DNA of 64,000 nucleotides from UBA11222 sp049323435 (GTDB lineage Bacteria > Pseudomonadota > Alphaproteobacteria > UBA11222): the NCBI GenBank assembly GCA_049323435.1, contig JBMOMX010000008.1, positions 124,001-188,000 of the forward strand. Direction: 5' to 3'. Both the position numbers and the translations under genes were made by a program. Of the stretch, positions 1-8,070 are shown piece after piece (position 1 is the first letter of the stretch; each line of letters opens with the position of its first letter). The notes beneath the pieces are model-generated. The model searched no databases. It worked only from the letters and a program-made list of their open reading frames with translations, and was not told the origin of the DNA.

Positions 1-582
1 CGCCAGTTCACGCACCGGCGCCAGATCGCCATCCATGCTGAACACGCCATCGGTCAGAATCAGGCATTGCCGGTGCGATGAACGATGTGTACGGAGCAAT
101 TCCTCCAGATGCGCCAGATCATTATGCCGGAATGTCAGCATCCGCGCCCCGCTCAATCTGCCGCCCGCCATCAAACAGGCATGGCTGAGCGCATCGGCCA
201 GAACCAGATCATTTGACCCGGCAAGGGCCGGAATAATGCCCAGATTGGCCAGATAGCCGCTGCCGAACACGCAGGCGTCTTCGGTCTGCTTTAATTGCGC
301 CAGCGCGGATTCAAGCTGCGCATACAGCGAATAATTGCCGGTCACCAGGCGTGATGCGCCCGCGCCCGCGCCAAATTTTTCGATGGCCCGCATGGCCGCC
401 TGTTTGACGTGCGGATGCTGGCTCAGATTAAGATAATCATTGCAGCAGAATGAAATCAGCCGCCTGCCATTACGGATGGCAATGGCGTTTTCGGTGCGGT
501 CGGTTTCGGCCAGCCAGCGCCGCAGGCTTTGCGTCTCCAGCTCCGCCAGCCTGGCCGAGGCGAATTTTTCAAGGCTGTCCAT
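1..582 (-). CDS. bioF: 8-amino-7-oxononanoate synthase, N-terminal 194 codons (partial)
   Basis: BioF is the PLP-dependent enzyme that condenses pimeloyl-thioester with L-alanine to give 8-amino-7-oxononanoate, the step before BioA in biotin synthesis. The reading frame is open from its ATG at 582 to the first base of the window, so the gene is cut and only the N-terminal half is visible. The translation shows family features in order: an N-terminal helix starting MDSLEKF, the strand ending ISFCCNDYLNL near residue 50, the glycine-rich GAGAGASRLVTGN near 80, and LADALSHAC near 140. The catalytic lysine lies outside the window. Its ATG shares one base with the TAA of bioA (TAATG), so translation is probably coupled. 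Confidence 0.93.
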   Translation of the reverse strand, partial: MDSLEKFASARLAELETQSLRRWLAETDRTENAIAIRNGRRLISFCCNDYLNLSQHPHVKQAAMRAIEKFGAGAGASRLVTGNYSLYAQLESALAQLKQTEDACVFGSGYLANLGIIPALAGSNDLVLADALSHACLMAGGRLSGARMLTFRHNDLAHLEELLRTHRSSHRQCLILTDGVFSMDGDLAPVRELA

Positions 583-1877
583 TATTGCTTCGCCGCCCAT
601 TCGCCGATCAGTTTGACCATAGCGCCGGTAAGATGCTGCAACTCGTCCCGGGTAATGGTGAAAGGCGGTGTGGTGTACACAATATCGCCAAACGGGCGCA
701 GCCACACGCCTTCCTCGACAAAGCGTTGTTTGAACCAGTCGCGCGCTTTCATATTCTGCAATTGCACCACGCCAATCGCGCCCATGACACGCACATCACG
801 CACGCCGGGCATCGCGGCGCAGGGGGCGAGTGCGGTGCGCAGATGTTCTGCAATCGCCGCCACCTGCGCCAGGCGCGGTTCGGTTTCAAACAGATCGAGC
901 GAGGCGTTGGCCGCCGCACAGGCCAGCGCATTGCCCATATAAGTCGGCCCATGCATCAATGCCCTGGCGTCATCTTCGCCGAGAAACGCCTGATACACTG
1001 CGCGGCTTGCAACCGTCGCCGCCAGCGCTAGCGTGCCGCCGGTCAGCGCCTTGGAAAGCGTCATAATGTCCGGAATGATTTCAGCCTGGGTGCATGCGAA
1101 CATCGTCCCGGTGCGCCCGAACCCGGTCATGATTTCATCCAGAATCAGCAGCACCCCATGCCGGTCACACAGCGCGCGCAGATCGTGCAGTTGTTCCGGG
1201 CTGTGAAATTTCATGCCGCCCGCGCCCTGCACCAGCGGTTCCACTATCATGCCGGCAATTTCATCGCGGTGCGAACGCAGAAATGCGTCCAGCGCATCAT
1301 GCTGGGCGCGGTTGCGCGGCAGATCGGAGATATATTGTTCCAGCAGCGCGCCCTTGAACAAGGCATGCATGCTTTCATCGGGATCGCATACCGACATCGC
1401 CCCCAGCGTGTCGCCGTGATAGCCATCGCGGAAACAGACAAATTTCGTGCGGCCCCTGCGCCCGCGATTGATCCAATATTGCAGCGCCATCTTCATTGCA
1501 ATTTCCACCGCGACCGAGCCGGATTCGGAAAAAAACACATGATCCAGATCGCCCGGCGCCAGGCGCGCCAGCCGCCCTGCCAGCCGGCTTGCGGGTTCGT
1601 TCACCAGTCCGCCCAGCATGACATGCGGCATCCTTGCCGCCTGATCAATAATCGCGGCACGGATATGCGGATGATTATAGCCATGACAGGCGGTCCACCA
1701 GGACGCAATGCCGTCAATCAGCTGGCGCCCATCGGCAAGCTGAATGCGCACCCCTTCGCTTGCCACGGCCGCCAGCGGCGCGGGCGCGGTCTGCATCTGG
1801 GTATAAGGCAGCCACAGATGCTGTCTCGCATCTTGCAGCCAGTCCGCCGTCGCGTCAGGGTGATTGTGCCGTGTCAT
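582..1877 (-). CDS. bioA: adenosylmethionine-8-amino-7-oxononanoate aminotransferase
   Basis: BioA is a class III PLP aminotransferase that uses S-adenosylmethionine as amino donor to make 7,8-diaminopelargonic acid in biotin synthesis. At 431 residues it has normal family length. The BioA-specific SWWTACHGYNHP stretch lies at residues 59-70, the aspartate that binds the PLP ring nitrogen is in LILDEI (D247), and the Schiff-base lysine is in LSKALTGG (K276). It is the upstream gene of a minus-strand bio operon and overlaps bioF by one base. The order A-F suggests that the remaining bio genes lie to the left of the window. About 100 bp of non-coding DNA separates it from the divergent hydrolase gene. 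Confidence 0.96.
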   Translation of the reverse strand: MTRHNHPDATADWLQDARQHLWLPYTQMQTAPAPLAAVASEGVRIQLADGRQLIDGIASWWTACHGYNHPHIRAAIIDQAARMPHVMLGGLVNEPASRLAGRLARLAPGDLDHVFFSESGSVAVEIAMKMALQYWINRGRRGRTKFVCFRDGYHGDTLGAMSVCDPDESMHALFKGALLEQYISDLPRNRAQHDALDAFLRSHRDEIAGMIVEPLVQGAGGMKFHSPEQLHDLRALCDRHGVLLILDEIMTGFGRTGTMFACTQAEIIPDIMTLSKALTGGTLALAATVASRAVYQAFLGEDDARALMHGPTYMGNALACAAANASLDLFETEPRLAQVAAIAEHLRTALAPCAAMPGVRDVRVMGAIGVVQLQNMKARDWFKQRFVEEGVWLRPFGDIVYTTPPFTITRDELQHLTGAMVKLIGEWAAKQ

Positions 1878-1978
1878 GACGGCAGTTTAGCCTGTTTCGC
1901 AGAATTATTCACCGGGTGCTTGTGATAAAGCCCGCTTTGCGCGACGATGGGCAAAAATATCGGGGGAGGGGTAGTGGC

Positions 1979-2758
1979 ATGGTGGCGCTGGACGGCTTTA
2001 TCGAACGCAGTTTTACCCATGATGGCAAGACCAAGCCGGTTTACTGGCGCGGTAGCGGGCCGGGCATAGTGATCATGCATGAAATTCCCGGCATTACGCC
2101 GGCTTTGCTGCGTTTTGCGAACTGGGTGGCGGAAGCGGGGTTCACGGCGGTTGTCCCGCATCTGTTTGGCGAGCCGGGACGCCCCAACAGTAATGGCTAT
2201 ATCGCCAAATCCATCGCCCAAGTGTGCATTTCCAATGAATTTTCGGTGCTGGCCAGCAACCGGTCCAGCCCGGTGACCGACTGGCTGCGCGCGCTGTGCC
2301 GTTCGGTGCATACTGAACTGGGCGGGCGCGGCGTGGGCGCCATCGGCATGTGCGTGACCGGCAATTTCGCGCTCAGCCTGATGATGGAGCCCTGCATGAT
2401 GGCGCCGGTGCTGAGCCAGCCCTTTCTGCCCTTCGCCATCGGCAAAACACGCTGCGCGGCGCTGCATGTCAGCCCGGCGGAGCTGGCGAATGTCAAACGC
2501 CGCGTGGCCCAGGGTGAAAAAGTGCTGGGGCTGCGTTTTACCGGAGATTTCACCAGCCCCGGCGCGCGTTTTGAAACCCTGCGGCGCGAGCTTGGCGATG
2601 GCTTTGAGGGCATCGAGATAGACAGCAAATTTGGCAATCCCGACGGCAACCCGCTGGCCCATAGCGTGTTGACCACCGATCTGGTAGATGAAGCCGGGCA
2701 TCCCACGCGCGTTGCGCTCGACCGGGTGATCGGGTTTTTTAATGAACGGCTGAAATAA
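1979..2758 (+). CDS. dienelactone hydrolase family protein
   Basis: This is an alpha/beta hydrolase of the dienelactone hydrolase family, probably a soluble esterase or lactonase. Its natural substrate is not evident. Visible elements are HEIPG (residues 34-38), equivalent to the conserved Glu segment of the family, a cysteine nucleophile in GMCVTG (C125), an aspartate near FTGD (about 190), and the triad histidine in PLAHS (about 228). The length is 259 residues. The frame is open further upstream (to 1916), but ATG 1979 is preceded by a strong GGGGAGGGG ribosome site and begins at the conserved N-terminus, so I chose it. An SDR gene follows 14 bp downstream and is probably co-transcribed. 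Confidence 0.82.
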   Translation: MVALDGFIERSFTHDGKTKPVYWRGSGPGIVIMHEIPGITPALLRFANWVAEAGFTAVVPHLFGEPGRPNSNGYIAKSIAQVCISNEFSVLASNRSSPVTDWLRALCRSVHTELGGRGVGAIGMCVTGNFALSLMMEPCMMAPVLSQPFLPFAIGKTRCAALHVSPAELANVKRRVAQGEKVLGLRFTGDFTSPGARFETLRRELGDGFEGIEIDSKFGNPDGNPLAHSVLTTDLVDEAGHPTRVALDRVIGFFNERLK

Positions 2759-2772
2759 ACAACAGGGAGAGA

Positions 2773-3648
2773 ATGACGATGAAAGACGTGGCAGGAAAAG
2801 TAGCCTTTATCACCGGCGCCGCCAGCGGCATGGGGCTTGGCATGGCCAAGTCATTCACCCGCGTGGGCATGAAGGTCATGATGGCCGATATTGACGCGGC
2901 GCGGCTGAAGTCCGCCGCCGCCGATCTGAAAGCCAAGGGTGCGGATGTGGATACGTTCCACTGCGACATCACGGTCGAAAAGCAGGTCTTTGATGCCGCC
3001 AGCGCCACCGTCAAACGCTTCGGCAAGGTGAATGTGCTGTGCAACAATGCAGGCGTCAGCGTCGGCGGTTTAAGCGAAGAACTGTCGCAGAAAGACTGGG
3101 ACTGGGTGGTCGCCGTCAACCAGACCGCCGTGGTGTACGCCCTGCGGGCATTTTTGCCGCTGATGAAGGCTAATGGCGAAAGCGGCCATGTGATGGCCAC
3201 TTCCTCGATGGCCGGGCTGATCAATGCGGGCGCGGGCTGGGGCGCCTATAATGCCAGCAAGCATGCGGTGGTCGGCATGATGGAAGTGCTGTATAGCGAA
3301 TTGAAAGATACGCCGCTGGGCGTGTCGCTGCTGTGTCCCGGCGGCGTCAACACCAATATTCTTGAGGCGGGCAAACACCGGCCGGAACATTTTGGAAAAT
3401 CCGACGATCGGCCGATTGCGCTGAACCCGATAGATGACACGCTGAAAAGTGGACTGGACCCGGATGTGGTGGGCGAACTGGTGCTGGACGCGATCCTCGA
3501 AAACCAGTTTTATATTTTCACCGACCCCAGCATGGAACGCCAGATCGACCGTCTGTTCGACCGCCTCAAACTGGGCTTCGCATGGGCCAGAAACAATGAC
3601 CATCTCAAGGCTGCCAAACAGCCGGGTCTGGTGTGGAGAACGAAATAA
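2773..3648 (+). CDS. SDR family NAD(P)-dependent oxidoreductase
   Basis: This is a classical short-chain dehydrogenase of 291 residues. It has the cofactor-binding TGAASGMG loop near residues 14-21, the NNAG motif near 94, a catalytic serine in the ATSSMAG segment, and the YNASK active-site Tyr/Lys. The adenine-pocket aspartate after strand 2 (MADID) favours NAD over NADP, which is inference. The C-terminal 80 residues are longer than in minimal SDRs and are typical of hydrophobic-substrate members. The gene follows the dienelactone-hydrolase-like gene by 14 bp behind a GGGAGAG ribosome site. A TetR gene converges on it from the right. The substrate is unknown. Confidence 0.85.
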   Translation: MTMKDVAGKVAFITGAASGMGLGMAKSFTRVGMKVMMADIDAARLKSAAADLKAKGADVDTFHCDITVEKQVFDAASATVKRFGKVNVLCNNAGVSVGGLSEELSQKDWDWVVAVNQTAVVYALRAFLPLMKANGESGHVMATSSMAGLINAGAGWGAYNASKHAVVGMMEVLYSELKDTPLGVSLLCPGGVNTNILEAGKHRPEHFGKSDDRPIALNPIDDTLKSGLDPDVVGELVLDAILENQFYIFTDPSMERQIDRLFDRLKLGFAWARNNDHLKAAKQPGLVWRTK

Positions 3649-3660
3649 TCTGTCAGGCAG

Positions 3661-4302
3661 CTATTGCGCAGACGGCAATATCCGGCTGCGCAACAGTTCG
3701 GCGAACCAGGCACGGAAGCGTTCTGCGATCTCGGTTTCGTCCGTAACCCCGGCGGCGCGGCGCACCATCGGTCCGAACAGCCCGTCGCCGAATGCGGCCA
3801 CCGCACCCAGCATCACGATAAACAAGGTGTCATCCCGCTCCGGCGCGGGCAGGCCGCGTTTCCTGCTTTCTTCCACGCGCATCGGGTGGATCAGATCCGT
3901 CAGATCGCGCAACAGGCCCCGTTCGGGCGATTGCCGGATGGCGCCGCTTAATATCATCCAGCCGATCAGGCGCGCATGGCCCTGGCGGCTGAGCACGTCA
4001 AATACCCGGTCCAGAATGGGATGCATGTCGGCATCGCGGGCATGGGGGCCGGTAAAGGCGGCAAACAAATCCCCGCGCAATTGCTCCAGTGTACGCTGGG
4101 TCAGCGCGACGACCAGCCCTTCGCGGCTTTCGAAATGATGCAGAATGGTGGGGTGCGAAATGCCGACATCTGCGGCAATATCCTGCAAGCGGATGCCTTC
4201 GGGCCCATGCTCCGCCAGGCGCCGTTCGGCGGCGTCCAGAATGACGCGCCGCGCCTCCTCGGCGGTGCGCCGTACCCGTTTGATTTTCCCCGCTACTGTC
4301 AT
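3661..4302 (-). CDS. TetR/AcrR family transcriptional regulator
   Basis: This is a 213-residue TetR-type repressor. The N-terminal helix-turn-helix is clear: AEEARRVILDAAERRLAEHG, then IRLQDIAADVGISHPTILHHF at about residues 39-59, followed by the usual linking helix ESREGLVVAL. The C-terminal half is an all-helical ligand-binding domain with no recognisable ligand specificity. It converges with the SDR gene (12 bp apart) and is divergent from the Coq4-like gene, so the 160-bp region at 4303-4464 is the likely site of autoregulation. Whether it controls the hydrolase/SDR pair or the Coq4-like gene cannot be read from sequence. Confidence 0.88.
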   Translation of the reverse strand: MTVAGKIKRVRRTAEEARRVILDAAERRLAEHGPEGIRLQDIAADVGISHPTILHHFESREGLVVALTQRTLEQLRGDLFAAFTGPHARDADMHPILDRVFDVLSRQGHARLIGWMILSGAIRQSPERGLLRDLTDLIHPMRVEESRKRGLPAPERDDTLFIVMLGAVAAFGDGLFGPMVRRAAGVTDETEIAERFRAWFAELLRSRILPSAQ

Positions 4303-4424
4303 GATAACAGGTTAAAGGCTAAAATCCCGAAAAAGTCCAGACCAAGCATTTTGATGCTTGAAACCGGGCAGAAAAACATTACCTACAAGTCTGACAATAG
4401 CGTTTTAGCCCTGCGTCCCCTGGT

Positions 4425-4452
4425 CCCCATTCAAGAAGCCCCATTCAAGAAG
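4425..4452. repeat. perfect 14-bp tandem duplication
   Basis: The unit CCCCATTCAAGAAG occurs twice with no gap, at 4425-4438 and 4439-4452, directly before the AGAGAG ribosome site of the Coq4-like gene. It looks like a recent slippage or unequal-exchange duplication in the 5' leader. Confidence 0.85.
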
Positions 4453-4464
4453 AGAGTTGGCCCC

Positions 4465-5244
4465 ATGCAAAACGAAACCGTTCAAATCGGCCAGGATACC
4501 AGAATAAGGCCCCTGGTGGCGATCCGTGCGCTACGCGCCTTGTTCAAAAACAAGGAAGATACCGGCCAGGTCTTTAAAATCGTCGCGGCGCTGACGGGCA
4601 ATTCCATGCAAAAAATCCTGCAACGCTTCCGGGCCAGCCCGGTTGGTGCGGCAGTGCTGGCGGAGAATCGCCAATTGCTTTCCACGCTGAGTAACCGGGA
4701 ATATTTGCGCAGCCTGCCCGAGGCCAGTTTCGGCCGTATCTATCAGCAGTTTCTTGAAACCGAGGGCCTGTCCGCCGAAGGGCTGGTGGATGCCAGCAAG
4801 GAGTCCCCGCAATGGGAAAAACGCAAACAGGAATTTGAAACATTTTCCAGCCGGCTGCGTGACAGTCACGATCTGCAACATGTCGTGACCGGATATGGCC
4901 GCGATGCGCTTGGCGAATTATGCGTTCTGGCTTTCTCTTATGCGCATACGCGCAATCGCGGCATTGGCTTTCTGGTTCTGATGGGCATGTTTAAATTCAA
5001 GAAGGATCTGCCGCGCGGCGTTCCCGTGTTCCGCGCCGTCCGGGAGGCCTACCGTAATGGCGCCAGGGCCGTCTGGTTCCCGGGTGTCGATTGGGAAGCC
5101 ATGCTGAAGCTGCCGCTTGAAGAAGTACGGCGTACACTGAACATTATGCCGCCTGTGATATACAAGTCCGCACAGCCGCGCATGATTGAACTGGAAGCGG
5201 AATATCAGCGCAACATGAAACTGGGCGCCGCACAGGCGGCCTGA
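4465..5244 (+). CDS. Coq4 family protein
   Basis: This 259-residue protein resembles the Coq4 family, which scaffolds ubiquinone synthesis in mitochondria and is implicated in ring decarboxylation and hydroxylation. The metal-binding signature HDxxH-x11-E is intact: H135, D136, H139 and E151 in DSHDLQHVVTGYG...ELCV. The C-terminus has the expected helices. The frame is open upstream to 3976, but that part overlaps the TetR gene. ATG 4465 has AGAGAG eight bases upstream and begins a sensible N-terminus. It is divergent from the TetR gene. A quinone-related role is inferred from the family; UbiD is encoded elsewhere in this window (25.8-27.3 kb). Confidence 0.82.
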   Translation: MQNETVQIGQDTRIRPLVAIRALRALFKNKEDTGQVFKIVAALTGNSMQKILQRFRASPVGAAVLAENRQLLSTLSNREYLRSLPEASFGRIYQQFLETEGLSAEGLVDASKESPQWEKRKQEFETFSSRLRDSHDLQHVVTGYGRDALGELCVLAFSYAHTRNRGIGFLVLMGMFKFKKDLPRGVPVFRAVREAYRNGARAVWFPGVDWEAMLKLPLEEVRRTLNIMPPVIYKSAQPRMIELEAEYQRNMKLGAAQAA

Positions 5245-5301
5245 GCCGCATAGGGTCTAGACTATTTTGTAATCATATTGAGGTACTCACACCTCTCCAC
5301 T

Positions 5302-5425
5302 TGTCACCCCGGATTTATTCCGGGGTCCAGAGCCACAAGGAAAAGCCTGAGTTTGGGACCCTGGACCCCGCACCAAGTGCCCCCGGGTCCGGCCTTTGGC
5401 CGGCCCGAGGACAAGCTCGGTGACA
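5302..5425. repeat. interspersed palindromic repeat element
   Basis: The element starts TGTCACC (5302) and ends with its inverse GGTGACA (5425). Near the left end a hairpin is formed by CCCCGGA and TCCGGGG around 5307-5325. Internal segments GTCCAGAG and CCCTGGACC are also mutually complementary. This layout matches the mobile palindromic intergenic repeats common in alphaproteobacterial genomes. There is no ORF of note and only one copy in the window. It sits between the 3' ends of the Coq4-like gene and the 658-residue unknown gene, so it may also act in transcript termination or 3' end processing. Confidence 0.65.
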
Positions 5426-5461
5426 CCAAGGTTAGGCGATTCAATCAGGTAACAAACTGCT

Positions 5462-7438
5462 CTAAAAGCCGAACATGTGATCCAGACTGAAGCTGGCGGT
5501 TCCCTGCATCAGCCCGTGAAAACCGAACAGGCGGCAGGTGGCGTCGCGCACAATGATATAGGCGCCCGTGCCTGCGGCCTTGCGTTCGCCCGCGTCAAAC
5601 ATTTTTGAATAGCGCCAGAACAGGCTGCCGCTGCATGCGATGGCAATCTGTTTTTGCGCCACCACCTGGCCTGCGCCATCATGCAGGATCAACTGTGTGC
5701 TGGATGTGGCATGCCAGGGCAGGGATGCGGGATAAATCAAATGGCACAGCGCATCCATCTGCGTTCCCAGATTTTGCCCCAGCCGCAAAAACAGCCGCGT
5801 AGAAAGGCCCGGCGGCGCATCGGTATAGGATTGCGGCTCATCCTTGTAAATGACCGGCACATTATAAATATGCGCGCCAAATATCGTTTCCGCAGTATGG
5901 CCGCTTGATCGCAAACTATATTTACCCAGCGCATGCAGCCAGCCATCCGCCGAACCGCCATCGCGGAAATCATAGAGAAACTCCACATGGCCAAAGCCGC
6001 CGGAAAGCTTTGCTCCGCTTTGTTTCAGCCAGGCGTCAATGTCAAGGGGCACGCTGTCGCGCCGCTGCAAACGGCCCATAAAATGCTCCGCAAGTTTTTT
6101 GCCGCCCGCATCATACAGTTCGGCGCGCAAGGGCAATTCATTCTGCCCCGCCGCCATCGGCGTTGGCAGCATCAGCGAAGAAAACTGTTTTACAGGCGGC
6201 ACCGGCAGCGGCATCAGATAGGCCTTGCCCATCGTGGCCGCAAGTTCAGGAATTTTGGGATCGGGTTGCAGGTCCGTGCGCGCGACATTGGCGTGCGCGA
6301 TGCGCCTGCGGCCATCGCCGCGCACAACTTCATAGCGCGGACGCACAAAATATTTTCCCGCGTGAATTTCGATCTGTTCCGGCCAGCGCGCCTGCGGCAG
6401 CAGTTCCGCAACATCCAGCGCATAAGTGGCAAAGGACGCAATTTCGGTATTCAGCCGGCTGAGCTGTTGCCCCCCCACAAGGCCAAGCCCGATCGCGCCG
6501 GCGGGAATGGGTGCGGGATGGCTGTTTTGAATATACAGGATCACTCTTTCATCCGGCATCGGCGCGGGCATGCCAGCGTAAAAATCCGCGGGCCAGGCAT
6601 TGGCGTCATGATTGCAGGATAGCGCTGCGCCGGCTTCCCCGTAAATGTCCAGCGCATATTTGACAATGTCATGTTTGGCCACGCGCACGGCATGCATGAA
6701 CAGCGACCCGCAAAAATCCCCCAGCTTGAAACGCGCGCGCACCGCGCGGCTGTCTATGCTGATCAGTGCGCCTGGCTGCGGCAGGGTCTCGTGCCATTCG
6801 GCCAGTATATTTCCATGCGCATCAAACAGGCACAGCCACAGGCCCGGATTCTGCGCCCCATGCATGCCCCAATAATTGGCCGTGGTTATGACCGTATGCA
6901 GCCCGCTATCAGCCTCGCCTTCCACATCCCGGAACAGCGCAAAATTTGTAGCGAAATTCAGCGGATCAATATAATTGCCCGCATTGGTCAGCATGTCCGT
7001 ATCAATCCGCATCTCGTCCAGGGTGCGCACCTGTATTCCGGCCGGAAGCAGCGGCTGTATCTGCGCGGTCAGGCGCGCCGCGTCAAAGGACAGCACCAGC
7101 AGGGTCTTTGCGCTGGATTGCGGCAATTGCGTCAGCAGCCGGGCGGGGTGCCCAAGAATATCCGTGCCCAGATCTTCTACCCGCTGCACATAAATATTTT
7201 CAATTTCGCAACGTGAAATGCCGAACAGCGCATCAAACGCCACCGCAACCCCGCGCGGATCGTAAATCGCAATGGGGCCATTGCGCATACAGGCTTCAAA
7301 CAGGGCCTGACCGCGCCGCGCCGCCATCGGATGACCCAGCGCCTTGAACAGCGAATGGCCGCCCGCATTGTTGCCAGGCCGCCAGCCGCTTTTCAGATCG
7401 CTATTGGAAAATGTTTCAAGCTTCAGCGCCATCTGCAC
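5462..7438 (-). CDS. protein of unknown function (658 residues)
   Basis: I do not recognise a family. The protein has no signal peptide or membrane segment, so it is probably cytoplasmic or peripherally bound. The first 170 residues alternate strand and helix like a Rossmann-type fold (GPIAIYDPRGVAVAFDALF near 55, then TLLVLSF near 115). The remainder is rich in beta segments, aromatics and single histidines, with two similar-looking sandwich-like parts around residues 175-400 and 410-640. It is the last gene of a trio. The GTG start at 7438 directly follows the TGA of the oxygenase gene (TGAGTG), and an ATG two codons on (7432) is an alternative. Codon use matches the neighbours. Context suggests a shared pathway with the ELM1-like protein and the oxygenase. 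Confidence 0.72.
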   Translation of the reverse strand: MQMALKLETFSNSDLKSGWRPGNNAGGHSLFKALGHPMAARRGQALFEACMRNGPIAIYDPRGVAVAFDALFGISRCEIENIYVQRVEDLGTDILGHPARLLTQLPQSSAKTLLVLSFDAARLTAQIQPLLPAGIQVRTLDEMRIDTDMLTNAGNYIDPLNFATNFALFRDVEGEADSGLHTVITTANYWGMHGAQNPGLWLCLFDAHGNILAEWHETLPQPGALISIDSRAVRARFKLGDFCGSLFMHAVRVAKHDIVKYALDIYGEAGAALSCNHDANAWPADFYAGMPAPMPDERVILYIQNSHPAPIPAGAIGLGLVGGQQLSRLNTEIASFATYALDVAELLPQARWPEQIEIHAGKYFVRPRYEVVRGDGRRRIAHANVARTDLQPDPKIPELAATMGKAYLMPLPVPPVKQFSSLMLPTPMAAGQNELPLRAELYDAGGKKLAEHFMGRLQRRDSVPLDIDAWLKQSGAKLSGGFGHVEFLYDFRDGGSADGWLHALGKYSLRSSGHTAETIFGAHIYNVPVIYKDEPQSYTDAPPGLSTRLFLRLGQNLGTQMDALCHLIYPASLPWHATSSTQLILHDGAGQVVAQKQIAIACSGSLFWRYSKMFDAGERKAAGTGAYIIVRDATCRLFGFHGLMQGTASFSLDHMFGF

Positions 7439-8062
7439 TCACACATAAGGGACAAGTTTTTTTGCAGCTGCTGACAGCCGGTGGCGCCATTGTTCGCGCC
7501 GCACCACACCGGCATCGCGCACCCAGTTCATCTGAATGGCGCGGCGCTGCCCCTCATAAGGTTCGTGCCCGTGCCAGCTGTTTGGCGTGCGGCGGAACAC
7601 CAGCAGACTGCCGCCATTGGGCGGCACTTCGGCCGCCATATCGTTCAGATTATCAGGCCCGCGCAACAGCCGCAGGCGCCCCCCCTCGGCGTTCCAGGGC
7701 GGGTTCAGATACAGCAGCACCGTAATGATCTTGGTTTCGCTGTCATTGTGTATTTTTCCATCGGAGGCGCGGCAATATCCGCGCACGGTGAACATGGTGG
7801 GATAGGGGGAAAGATCCATATTGAATTTTTCTGCGATGGCTGCCTGAAATGCCGGTCCATCCAGTTCTTGCAGCAGTTCCGCAAAGCGCCCGCGCAGTTC
7901 CAGCCGCAGCGGCGGATAAGAGCCGGGGCCCGGTACTGCAGGAAAATCCCTGTTGATTTCCGCCAGCGCCCCGGGATCAATGCATTGCGGCACCAGCACA
8001 TAATCGAACGGGTCATGGTGCAGCGGGGCAGTCCGCAAAGCCGCTATATCAAGCATCGGCAT
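7439..8062 (-). CDS. 2-oxoglutarate/Fe(II)-dependent oxygenase family protein
   Basis: This is a prolyl-4-hydroxylase-like 2OG/Fe(II) oxygenase of about 207 residues. The facial triad is visible as HND in GKIHNDSETK (about residues 105-107) and a distal histidine in NSWHGHEPYEG (about 164 or 166), with a 2-oxoglutarate-binding arginine a few residues on (GQRRAI). The substrate is unknown. The frame opens with a TTG at 8074 that overlaps the TGA of the ELM1-like gene. ATG 8062 and ATG 8056 sit just behind a GAGGGGG ribosome site and are more likely starts. The gene is tightly packed between the ELM1-like and 658-residue genes, all on the minus strand, indicating one transcription unit. Confidence 0.82.
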   Translation of the reverse strand: MPMLDIAALRTAPLHHDPFDYVLVPQCIDPGALAEINRDFPAVPGPGSYPPLRLELRGRFAELLQELDGPAFQAAIAEKFNMDLSPYPTMFTVRGYCRASDGKIHNDSETKIITVLLYLNPPWNAEGGRLRLLRGPDNLNDMAAEVPPNGGSLLVFRRTPNSWHGHEPYEGQRRAIQMNWVRDAGVVRREQWRHRLSAAAKKLVPYV

Positions 8063-8070
8063 GCACCCCC

